DNA of 64,000 nt. Source: Ursus arctos. Lineage: Eukaryota; Chordata; Mammalia; Carnivora; Ursidae. Positions 48,253 through 60,861 of the stretch are shown here, piece after piece; the stretch's first letter is position 1; each line of letters starts with the position of its first letter. The translations under genes were made by a program, and so were the position numbers. The stretch covers positions 54,320,444-54,384,443 of the forward strand of contig NW_026623067.1 of the NCBI RefSeq assembly GCF_023065955.2, written 5' to 3'. The notes below the pieces were generated by a model. That model had not been told where the DNA came from. It did not search any database and was given only the letters and a program-made list of their open reading frames with translations.

Positions 48253-49981
48253 TTAAATGTGCTGGTATTTCCACCTCAGAAGGAATTTAACTGAAAAAAT
48301 GAGCAGGATGGCAACCAAAAATAAAAATACTACAAGAAAGAAAATGCCCATGGCCGTAATCCCACAAGATAGTTTGACATAGGACAGCTTAACTCCCTTT
48401 AAAGATGGGGGGTTTGCACACTCAGTGTTCTCCGAGCCCTCAAATTTCTGCAGGTTTTCTTGGTACCATGTTATAAAATGAATATTCGAACAAGTGCAGT
48501 CCAGCGGATTGTGACTTAAATTAATGGTGCTCTGCTGGGACAAGGTGGGGAGGAGATGAGATGGGACGATGCGGATGTTATTGGCGGCCATATTGAGGTA
48601 GATTCCCTGAAGATGACTAAGAGCATCCATGCTATTGCCTGTCAGGCTGTTGTAGCTTAAGTCAACATGACTCATTTTCCTAAGGTTCTGGAATGCTTGC
48701 TTGTCTATAGAGAGGAGACCACAGGAGGATAAAATAAGAATCTCCAAGCTGCTCAAGGTCTGAAGTAGGTTGGTCTTTGAGATACTCCCATCTTGAAAGT
48801 GATTCCCCTGTAAATTGAGATGGCGGAGATCCACCAGGCCTGTTAGAAAGTGCTGATTCTCAGTGTCCAGGAGACAGTGAGAGAGATTCAGAACCTGTAG
48901 GAGATGGAGGTTTTGGAAAGGACTTTGTGAACCCTTAACTTGCAAGTGGGTAAATGCCAAATCTAGACCTTCTAGCTGAGGACATTCTTTGAATGCCTGG
49001 CTCTGGAGACCAAGAGGCTCGTTGTAGCTCAGGTTTAGGTATCGTAAGTGGGACAGGTTTTTGAGCTGAAGATTGCAGCAGTCAGAAGCCTCTATATCAC
49101 TGTGGCTTAAATCAAGTTTCTGAAGATTTTCTAGTTTTTCCAAACACCCAGCACCGAGATCAAGTTTCCTCATGTTGCCTTTGATAGAGAGGTCTGTAAG
49201 GGATGGAAAACTGGCAGCATTGATTTGACACAATTGGTCAAAACTATTTACATTGAGAACTAATTTCTTGAGAGTCTTCATCCCCTCAATCCCAGAGGGT
49301 AACTCATTTAAGTGATTTGCTGTCAGATCCAATTCCTGGAGTTGAGTGAAGCACCGGAATGTGGCAGGGGAGATATCAGAGATGGAGTGCTTCTGTAGAT
49401 TGATGCTTTCAACAGATATTTCACAAAGTCCGTCAAACATGGCTGAAGTCAGGTCTTGGTCATTGGTGTCGTCATATGACCCCAGCCAGAGAGACTGAGT
49501 AGTAGAGTTCTGTAGACCTTTTAATACAACAGACAAGTTAAGAGTCCCTCCAAATTTCAAACTCTGGAAGATTTTTGAACGGAAAGCTCCAGGCTCAATG
49601 CCTTTGATGTCATTGCCATTGAAATTAAGGCTCAGGTTGGTGGTCTGCTCCAGAGCTTGTATGTCTTCACTAGACAGGTAGTGGATAGCATTGTTCTGGA
49701 AATCCAGAACTTTCAGATTCTGGATTGGGAAGTTTTCTGGGAACTTAATGGAGGAAATATGATTGCTTCCAAGGTGCAAGCTTTCCAAGTTTTCCAGATT
49801 GTGCACTGGGATAAACTCGAGATTGGATATTCCTGTTTGGGTTAAGAAAAGATGCTTCAGCGACTTGGGCCCATTAAGAGATGTTTCTGCCATGAATATC
49901 AGGGGATTTCCAGTCAACACAATTGTGTTCAATTGATGATGGTTTTGAAAACTGTCTTCATGTACCCAGTTGATCTGGCAC
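48253..49981 (-). CDS. CD180: CD180 exon 3: LRRs, transmembrane helix, tail
   Basis: Begins at acceptor ctttccaag with one base completing Arg, then CQINWVHEDSFQNHHQLNTI, and runs through the repeats to TAA at 48255-48253. The apparent start at 49932 is a TTG leucine inside the exon, not an initiator. LRR units such as LQELDLTANHLNELPSGIE and LRHLNLQGNHFQDGSIS are clear. N-glycosylation sequons recur (LNLS, QNSTT, KNLS, INLS). The membrane helix lies close to the C-terminus and leaves about ten cytoplasmic residues. Confidence 0.97.
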
Positions 49982-52900
49982 CTTGGAAAGGTAATAGATT
50001 TAATAGTAATTAACTGAAAAAAAGAAAAACTCTGTCACAACCTATATTAACAAGGCCATCTTCTGTGTTTCGTAAAAACAGTATACGTTGTTACTTGAAA
50101 TAAAACGTAAAAAACTGTCTTCAGTACCAACAGATGATCTGTTGAATTAATGGCTAGCCTCAGTTCTGAAAATTCTGATGTAGACTTTTTTCCAGATATC
50201 TTGCCCCTTTGAACTCTCAGAGGTTTGTGTTTAGAATCTAGGGAACAGTGATTTGATTGTAGGCAAAATCCAACTATTTACTATTTTAAGTAAAATGCGG
50301 TATTTTATATATAATGTATAGTATAGAACATATAATATGTAATATATGTATCTGTTATTCTGGGAAATTAACAACTTATCTCAACCTCTTTTGTTGTATC
50401 TATAAAGTATAGAAATGATGAGGACTTTGTGGAACGGCTGTTAGTCAAATGATACATATGAAAATGCTCCATAGATATATGGAGCACTAGAGTTTTCATC
50501 CTGGTGTTGCACCTGAAAGTACTGGGTTATGCATGCACGCACACACACACACAAACACACATAACTCCCCTGGAGATCAATAAGGGAATTCCTTAGAATT
50601 CCAATTCCCTTAGAAAAAGAAGCTGAACTCCCTGGGAGCAAGTGAGCCCTGGAGCTAGCTTTGTTCTATCTGCCAGTGTCTGCCAGTCCTTGGTGGCCTA
50701 GAGCTCGAGGTGTAATAAGCCACATGCACAAAGGCAGAAGACAAAGGTTGGGGTCCAAGCAGGGTAGGAGGTCCTATCAAAACCTGCAAACCACCAAGAC
50801 CCTCAAAAGCGATCCATCCGTTCAGTGGAAGACCTTAAAAAAAAAGTTTGTAGAGGGTGACCTTGAGGGTATGTGTTTTTCTTGGCCATAGCTCTAGATG
50901 GAACACAGCAATAATGAGAGATGTCTCCTCTGAGATTCTCTAACCATAAGCTTACACTCATGAGGACTGTGGCCTAAATTGATGCTGGAAAATTGAGTTC
51001 CAAGTGGCTCCAGAATGATAGTGACTTAGGTAATTGGCAGAAGTCAATGGAAATTTCTTCAGGAATAATGTACCTACTTAATTAATTTTTAATATGGAAA
51101 ACTTTGAAATTTACATAAACGTAAAGGTTATAGTACAATGAGCTGTCATATATCTATCACACAGTTGCAACAGTTCTCAAGAGTTTGCCATATATATTTC
51201 TTTGCTTCTTCTGTTTCCACCTCTCCCTCCTGAATTATTTTAAATCAGCTCCTAGATATCCTGTACGTATTTCATTATGCATCTCCAAGAAAATAGAAGC
51301 TTATTTTCTATAGCCATAATGCCATTGTCTAGTTCCAGGAAAGTATTTTTTAAACAAATATTTACATCAAGTTTCAAACTCTGAATGATCTAAAAGTAAC
51401 ATTTTGCTGAACACATAAGGGAATTAATTAGTCAAAGTCAGTTAAAAAAATGTTCTACAGGGGCACCTGGGGGGCGCAGTCAGTTAAGGGTCAGACTCTT
51501 GGTTACAACTCAGGTTGTAATCTCAGGGTCATGGCATAGAGCCCCGCATTGGGCTCTGCGCTCAGCATGAGTCTGCTTGAGGTTCTCTCTCTCTTGCTCT
51601 CTGCCCCTCCCGCTCATACTCTCTCTCTTAAGTAAATAAATAAACCTTTAAAAAAAGTTTTATAGAATCAGGTTAAAACAAACAGCAGATGCCAGAATTA
51701 TGAGGTATATCTGGTAATATATATGATTTATAAAAGAATATGTGATATACCTGATATATATTATCAGAATATATAATAAATATATTCCTATCAAACATGT
51801 GTTTGATATGTTTAAAGGAAACAGTGTGAACCAATAATATGATGAAGGAAAAATGTATTAAAACTCATGTGATATATTTGTAAAATGAAGTCATTGAAAT
51901 TTACTGAAATAGGAAGTTAATGAAATCGAAAAACCAAGGACAGTTTATACAAGAGATTAGACACAGCGGAAAAGGATACTAATGGACTAAAAGTAGATGT
52001 GAGAAAATTACCTAGAATATAGTCCAAAACACCAAATGGTAGAAAACAAGAAGTACATACTGACATCTTTGAAGGATGGATGGGAAGCTGCGATATAAAT
52101 TGAATCAGAGATCCAGAGGAGATGAAAGAGTGAATGGGAGCAAGCCAAGTTTCAAACAAATAATGGCTAGAATATTTTAGAATTGATGAAAGACACCGTT
52201 TGAGGATTCCAGGAGCCCAGCGATCTACACAGTGCAGTACTGTGATATTACAGAGAGCCAAAGACAAAGAGAAGCCACCGGAAACACCCAGAGAGGAAAG
52301 ATTTCCTGTGTGTGAGCAGTGATTACGTAGACAGGTGATTATCTAGCAGCAACAAGGGAAGAATGGAACAGCAGCATCAGAGGGCTGAGAAAGATAAATA
52401 ACCAGCAACTTGGAATCATGTCAGGAAACACTGTCTTTCGAGAATCAGATCGAAATAAAGACGTTTTTGGAAAAACAAAATCCGAGGGAGTTTACTGCTA
52501 ACAGACTTTCACTAAAGAAATTGTTAAGTACGTACTTCAGAAAAAAAAGAAAATTATTCCAAGAGAAAGTCTGAAAAACGAGGTGGAAGAATGAGCAAAG
52601 AAAACGGAAAACATGTTGGTAAAGCTAAAGAAACTGTGACTCTTTAAAGTAATAAAAATACTGTCTGACTGGTGGCCAGGTAAGAGGCAGGGGCTGGGGG
52701 AGCTAAGGAGAGGGAGTTTAGAAAGTATGAAGTGTTTCCCAGAGGGCAGGGGGTGGGGGCCTGGGATAGGCCGGTGATGGGTAGTAAGGAGGGCACGTAT
52801 TGCATGGGGCACTGGGTGTTATACGCAAATAATGAATGGAACGTTACATCAAAAACTAAGGATGTACTGTATGGTGACTAACATAATAAAAAATTATTTA

Positions 52901-55493
52901 AAAAAGAAATTATGAAGTGATATTTGTGTCACCGTTTGAAAATAACAGAAAAGGAAACCTAGACTCCTCTAGCTGGAAAAGCTATCCTGGCCCCATGCTT
53001 TCCTTAAAAATGTGGTCAAGCTCATTTCATCTAAAAATGAGAAATGGTAAAGCAGAGGGAAAGTAAATGTCCTGGGGGCACCATGAGTAGATAGTAGAAT
53101 GATCTCCGTCCCTGTCTGAAAGGGCAAGACTTTGTCTCAGTGAAGTGTTGGCAGGCAGCCCGTGGAATCTTGGCCGTGGAGGTGGCCTGGGGTCATCTGG
53201 GGGGCTCTGGACTGGGAGTCAGGAGAGCAGAGTCCCAGTTTCCTTACTCTGTGACCCTGAGCAAAGTCACAAAATCTCCTTGAGCCTGCATTTCCTCATT
53301 GAACATGAGCTGGACGAAAATATTCAGCATGCCTACCTCCCAGGGGTGATTATAAAGATGAAGTGGTCTTACAGATGCGAATGCTCTGCCACTCCGCAGA
53401 CACTCAAGCTGAACCACCAGAGAAATAGAGCTGCTGCAAGGGATGCAGACCCATCCACATGCAAAGCCCTTTCCCGTCTTGCACACACAAGCACACGCAC
53501 ACACACACACACACACATGCACGCACAGGCACACACACTGCCTTTCCCTTCTGGTTTATTCCATTATTTCCTTGTGATACTTCTGCCCACTGGTTCACAG
53601 ACACTGGTTCAGCATTTGGAATCCTGATTCTGCTTCTAAAGTTAAATAATGGAGCTCTTTTTCCCAACTTATAGGGGGGAAAAAAGTTAGTAGCTTCTGT
53701 GTTTCTCCTGTAAATTTTTCTTAAAATGTTGTCACCCAAGAATGAACTATGGCATCTGATTTAATACAAGATTTGTTTTCAGTTTTTTTTTTTTATCAGT
53801 ATTCCTTAGAACTTCTTAACACTGCTGATGCAATCTAGTTTGAAAATAATCCACTTTTCTCTCCACTGACTGGGTTTTTTAAATATTACATTTCACCTGC
53901 ATAAAAACATTTCATGGGAAAGATAAGCATGCAGGATACACAGAGTGTCCCTGTGCTCCCAAAAGAAGATTCTGGAAACAATTTGAATGCAAGTTGTGTT
54001 ATTACATAAGTAAAACATCAACTACAGATAAGGAACTCAGATACATACCTGGTTAAATCCAGAAAGATAAGATCTACGAGTCTGCTAAAAGTTGTATTTT
54101 CAATTGTAGGCAAGAAATTAAAGCCAAATTCCAAAAATTCTGTTGTGTTTGGTAGAGTGTCAGGAACTTCCGTGAGACCTAAATTTTCACAGTTATATGT
54201 GTTGTTGGCTTCTTTCTGATGAGAGAAACAATGTAAACTCATATCAGAGTTGGTAATTTGATTGACTAGCAAAATTACAGGTATTTTATCCTTTGAGCAG
54301 CAATCCCACTTCTAGCAATCTTTACCAAGTATACACCTGCAAAGACATAAGGTGACTCCTGCGGAAGATTATTTACTTTAGTAATTTTTGTAATACCAAA
54401 AAGATGGGCAATAACCAGATTATTCATCAATATAGGACTTGTTGAAAGAAATACAGCGCATTCACAAGATGGAACCTTCTGCAGACGAAAACAGAATGAA
54501 TACGATCTCCACATGCTGATATGGAGTGATAGCCAGGTACACTGTATGGTGTAAAAAGCCAGGTGCAGAATGTACATAGAGCATGTGCAGTATATGGTAC
54601 GTAGTACATTGCATATTGTATGCTACCTTTTCTGTAAGAAAGGTTTGTGTATTTCTTATATTTGCAAAAAGAAACAATGGAAAAAAGCCCAAATCTCATT
54701 GCCTTGAAGGGGAAGAAAGGAACCAGATAGAGGAGCAGGGGAGGAAAGAAGACTTCTCTGGTGATACTTTGTTTCATAGTTTTGATTTTGGATGCATGGA
54801 AATGTTTTATTTCAGTTTGAAAACAAACAACTCTGCATTAGGATCACTAAAACAAGACAATCCTACATTACATACTTTCTGATGTGAGACAGTACCACTT
54901 ATGAGGTATTCGTGCCTCTCCCCATCCTGCTCTCCCGCCCCCGAGAATTAAATTTGCATTTAAGACTTCAGACTTAACTTATAGTCTACAGATGATATGA
55001 GGGATTAAAGCTAAACAGCGCCACAAGGTAGCACTCAGCCAGATGCAGAAGGTGGGGCATTCTATAGAATTACTGTTTTTTTTTTTATTAACATATAATG
55101 TATTATTTGTTTTAGGGGTACAGGTCTGTGATTCATCAGTCTTACACAATTCACAGCGCTCACCATAGCACATACCCTCCCCAGTGTCCATCACCCAGCC
55201 TCCCCATCCCTCCCACTCCCCTCCACTCCAGCAACCCTCAGTTTATTTCCTGAGATCAAGAGTCTCTTATGGTGTGTCTCCCTCTCTGGTTTAGTCCCGT
55301 TTCATTTTTTCTTCTCTTTCCCTATGATCCTCTGCCTTGTTTCTCAAATTTCACATATCAGTGAGATCATATGATAATTATCTTTCTCTGATTGACTTAT
55401 TTCGCTTAGCATAATACCCTCTAGTTCTATCCATATCGTTGCAAATGGCAAGATTTCATTTTTGATGACTGCACAATATTCCATTGTATGTAT

Positions 55494-55534
<41 letters not shown>

Positions 55535-57848
55535 CACCACATCTTTGTTTTATAGGCTTGTGAATGGTGTTAGGGAAGTAGAGAGAGAGGGGTATGGGAC
55601 AAGAGGAGATTGCTCCTGTCAAAAGAGACAAAGTTCTTTAAGAGATAAAACCAAATAATAATAGAGTAAACTTTGTTTTGATTCGGATTCAAAAAAAGCA
55701 TTAGGAAAAGACATGTTATAGACTATCAGGAAACTGACGATGGGTTATTAAAAGATGTTAAGGAATTGTGAATTTTATTAATTATAAGAGCAATGCTCTT
55801 ACTCTTTTGAGAAGCCTTTGGGAGTATTTCTGGATAAAATGACTTCTTGGGGATTTCCTTTAAAATGCCCAGGGCAGAAAGGAGGGGAGGAGTGGTGAGG
55901 TGAAATCAGTAGGCAAAATATTGATGATCGTTGAATGTAGATATATATTCATGGAGGTTCCCTGTAACTAAGTACTTCTGTTAGAAATTTTCTTAATATT
56001 TAAGGAGGGCAGGTGATGTGATGAGCACTAGGTTTTATATGCAACTAATGAATCATTGAACACTACACCCAAAAAAAGAAAAGAAATTTTCGTAATACAG
56101 CATTTGAACAAACCAGCAGTGTGGCACAGACTGTAGGTCGTGAGGCCTTGCAACTTTGAAGCACGACTCAGTTTGGATCTCTGGAACCACAGGCTGCTGG
56201 TAGACGCAGCCGTGCACGTAAGCTCAGAGGATGGCCTCATCCTCTGCCCCACGGGAGGCGAGTATTTAGAAGTCTGCTACTTGCTGCTTGTTAGATGCCT
56301 TGCCTCGCAAATCTTGGACCAACTGGGTAAAAATGGGAAGGCGTTGGCCATGATTTATCTGGATGATGCCTTAGGATGAAGGGGTGTGGGGTAGGATGAA
56401 GTTCTGATGGGGTATATCTTGCATGAGGAGGCTCCCAGGAAAGAAAGAAATGATTTGCAGCAAAGTACACCTGGGGGCCATATCTCACATGACGTCAGAC
56501 TGCGCGTGATTTCATCCACCCTTTCAGCTGCCTTTGCTGTCCCCACACAGTGGCCCTACCAGAGGCCCCATCAAGACTGTCCTGGTCTGGGCAAGACCTG
56601 CCCCAGCAGATTCTAGCTCAGCAGCTGTCCTCAAACTGAGTTGCAAATAGTTCCTGCTTAGCTGGAAACAGAAACTGAGCACACCCTCCTTCACTGTGAA
56701 GCATGGCCATCACTGCCGTTGAAGTGCTTTTTGCTTGATTCTGGCTTCTGCGTAGCGGTGCTCGTTTCTGTAGGTGCAGTAAGCAGGCTCATCTACAGGA
56801 AATCACCAGTTTTCTTCCGCACTCTGATAGTATTATGAGTGTCACTGATGAAAATGCTGTTATTTTTATTTCCTTGCAATTCATTCTTCAGACCCGTTTG
56901 AGAGACCTAGAGTCCTCTAGGCACTGCCACAGAGCCACCTAATGTCCTTGAAATGCACACTTTGCATTTAAATTGAGATTAGGTGACTAGTGGGAAAAAC
57001 ACATGTTGCTAGACCCACTAGCTGCCCCAGTAGCTGCTAAGGTTTGGAGTAGCTTTGAGAAGACATTTCCCTTTTCTGTTCTCCACTGGCGCAGCTGATG
57101 TCACATACACTTGGAGAAAGGGACGTTTCCTCGATTCATCTGCTCTAATTCTGTTCCTTCAGCAAAAGGCGCCATGCTGGCAATTCCCTCCTTCTCTTGA
57201 ATATATTAGTGCCCGTGACACCTAAATTAGTCCTCTTCTGTGCTTTACTAAGCACTTTACTGCATTAATGTAATTCAGAAAGTTGAAGATCCAGCAGGAG
57301 CTCTACCGAGCCAGTGGCCTGAGGGAGCTTCTACCAATTCAAAGGCAGATAAATGAAAAAGCTCAGTTTCAACCCAGTGAAAAACAGAGAACCAGTGGGT
57401 AACACTACCACAGAGTATTGGGAAACCCCATGAGCCTGTGTCATACATTAATCTCTAGTTTGGTATAAACTGCAATGAACTCTCTGCCCTTGATTCCTGG
57501 AAGAAAGAGGCAAATGACAAGAATTGTGCTTATAAGAGAATTTAAAAATAAGCACATTTCGGAGAATGTCCTAAGCTACACAGACACACACACACATGGC
57601 TTTCACAGTCACACTCCTGTACAATCACAATTACTATTATGGATGGTGACACAGAACTCCCCGTGCTCTGGAATCACTCAACAGCATTAAATTGTTTGCA
57701 GTCTATTGTATTTTTTTTTAAGATTTTATTTTTAAGTAATCTCTGTACCCAGTGTGGGTCTCAAACTCACAACCCCAAGATCAAGAGTCGCATGCTCTAC
57801 CAACTGAGCCAGCCAGGTGCCCCAGTCTATTGTATTTTTAAGGCAAGG

Positions 57849-57895
<47 letters not shown>

Positions 57896-60001
57896 TATGC
57901 TCATTCTCTTTTTTGTTGATAGTAAATTGCAGACATCGTGTCCCTTTACCCCTAAATTTCCTGAGAACAAGGACATCTCTTCTATAACTACAGTGCCATT
58001 ACCAAATTCAGAATATTGAACATTGATATTACTGTCCAATATACAATTCATATTCACATTTTGGCAGTTGTTCTGATACTGTCCTCTATAGTAATTTTTT
58101 CTTTTTTTTTTTTTTTTTTAAGTTTTTATTTATTTGAGAGAGAGAGACAGAGATAGCAAAAGAACATGAGCGGGAAGGAGAATGAGAAACAGACTCCCAG
58201 AGGAGCAAGGCACCTGATGTGGGGCTCGATCCCAGGACACTAGGATCATGACTTGAGGTGCCCCAGTAATTTTGTTTTTCTAATCCAAGTTCACACGTTG
58301 CATTTAGTTTTCATGACTCAGACTCCTTTGGTCTGAGAAAATTCCTTAGCCTTTCATTGTCTCTCATGGCATTGAGATATCTATAGATATAGATATAGAT
58401 ACAGATAATAGATTTTTTTTAAAACCAAATGCGGCCTCATGTTTTACAGAATGTCCCTCACTTGGGGTCCTATCTTTCCTCATGATTTGATTCAGGTTAC
58501 ACATTTTTGGTAGAAATACTACATGAATGAAGTTGTGTCTTTCTCACTGTGAGGATCCATCTCAAAAGTTTGTGAGAGTGTGATTAGCAGAGCGCAGGAT
58601 TCTGGGACCGTGGAACGACAATGCAAGAGACAAGGAAGGGACAGGAGGCAGAAGGGAATAGAGCGTGGCCACTGCCCTTTTGCCCAGGGTGGGGCTGGCT
58701 GCCGGGGCTCGTGCTCACTTGCTTCTGCAGGCAGACACCCACCCCTGCTCATGCAGCCCCTGCGGTTCCTCTGCATTCTACATGGCCACTTCCTATGGAA
58801 CCAGCTTTCCTTCTCTAGCCTTCAGTGTGAGGTCACTCTCTGAAATGACCTTCTCACTCTCCTACTTTGGCCAGTTCCATGGCAGACGGGTCCCTTGTTG
58901 CTGTGAACTCATGCAGCTGGCAAGCCTACCCTCTTCCCAGTCATGGGGCATTTACTCAGAACCCCATGTGCACTGGGACCTGCACCAACCACTTCGTCTC
59001 TAGCGTCCTGTCAGAGCTGTGCCTTTTACACCAAGCAGGACTCTGAGTGTTCCATCTGTGTTTGAGATCCCTTTTTCTCCCAGGTATTCATTTGCATTTT
59101 TTCAATCAGGATCGTATTTTGCTTCCTTCTACTGTATCTCAAACTTCCTGCTATCCCACTGTATTTTCTCTTCTCAAGTGTTGAAATCATTTTCTAATTT
59201 TGAACCCTTTGAATTTCACCAGGTGCTGATTCCCACTTTTCCAAAGTCTCATCTGCATTTGGCACACACAGCAGCCAGTTCCCCCATGCATGTGGAGTAT
59301 GAGATGCTGAACACCGACCCCCACTCCATTTTTCACTCCTCTATCCAGAGATAGTAGTGTGACTGCATCAAATCCCAGAGTCACAGTTCTCTGAAAATAA
59401 AATGTTCCCAGGAGGACACACTCTTAAAACTTAGTGGTCTACCTGACACCTCCAGGCAAAGGGCACTCCAATTATATGCAGTTCATTTTCTCTTTGTCTT
59501 GAGTCAGACTGCTTGGGGGCAAATGCCAGCTCTCAACCAGCAAACTGTTCTCTGAGCCTTCTTTTTCCCCAGTTATAGATGGGGGATGACCTTGTTTGCA
59601 GGCCAGCTCGGAGGATTCATGAGATAATATATGTTGAACACTCACAGGAGGAATTCCTTCACTGGATCATCACAACACCATGTCATTGTTCTCAGCTCTT
59701 CAGAAGCCTTTGTATCTGTGAACTTGTCAACTTGGAGTTCTCCTAAAAAGAAGCTCTACTAAGCACTCCCCACCCCTACCCAGAAATGAAGGACTGCCTC
59801 CTACCATAGTTTTGAGGGGACAGGATAGCCAAGATGAGCCCATCTGAAATGAAGAGGCATGTCTACACTCCAAAGTAATTATTCAAGAGGGCATCTAAAG
59901 TGTTACCAGAATTCAAATCACAGAACACTTATGCAGCTATGCTTTGCACATTTGTCAGCCTCCAAACACCTGGTCATGGCTCTAATATTTTGTTACATAT
60001 G

Positions 60002-60039
<38 letters not shown>

Positions 60040-60799
60040 CATGTAGAATATAACAATGGAAGATTCCACATGGAGTGTTTATGGATGGTCATTATATTTT
60101 TAGAAATTGTCTAGGTTTGAAATATTTTTCAAATAAAAAGTTTACTAAAAAATTCATCTTGACTCCCACCTCACATCATATCCAAAAAGGAAAAAAAAGA
60201 AATCAAGGTGGACTGTAGATGTAAATATGAAACCTAGCAACAGAAATAAATACAAATCATACTTCCAGAAAACATAGGATATATCTTTATGGCCTTGGGG
60301 GAGGCAAAAATTTCTTAAACAGGACAGAAATACACTGAAAATAAAGTAACAATAACAAATTAATCTACATTAAAATTAATAACTTTTTTCTTTTTTCTTT
60401 TTCTTTTTTTTTCTTTTTCTTTTTTATTTTTTTAGATTTTATTTATTTATTTGAGAGAGAGAGAGAGACAGCCAGCGAGAGAAGGAACACAAGCAGGGGG
60501 AGTGGGAGAGGAAGAAGCAGGCTCCCAGCGGAAGAACCTGACGTGGGGCTCGATCCCAGAACCCCAGGATCACACCCTGAGCCGAAAGCAGATGCTTAAT
60601 GACTGAGCCACACAGGCGCCCCTAAAATTAATAACTTCTGTTCATCAGAAGTTAAAAGTGGAAAGGCACGCCATACAGTGGGAGAGGATATGTGCAATCA
60701 GATGAAGGACTTGTATCCACAATACATAAATAGCCCTTACAAATTAGTTTTAAAAAGACCAATAACCCAAGGGAAAATGGGCAAAAGAGTTGAGAAAGC

Positions 60800-60861
<62 letters not shown>

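Larger units (their letters stand above)
49982..54048 (-). other. CD180 intron 2
   Basis: Contains a CA repeat (50536-50561), a SINE (51461-51650), old L1 sequence (about 51080-51300 and 51790-52680), a carnivore L1 tail (about 52720-52903), a MIR (53200-53385) and a CA repeat (53481-53539). No extra exon seen. Confidence 0.8.

Noticed and set aside
49930..49932. Apparent start codon of a 559-codon CD180 frame
   Set aside because: It is TTG in mid-exon. The exon continues to 49981 and joins two upstream exons to give the full 661 residues.
53145..53627. 160-codon open frame in CD180 intron 2
   Set aside because: It covers a MIR fragment and a CA repeat. No coding character.
56140..56379. 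Short open frames in CD180 intron 1
   Set aside because: Unrecognised and short. No splice signals tie them to CD180.
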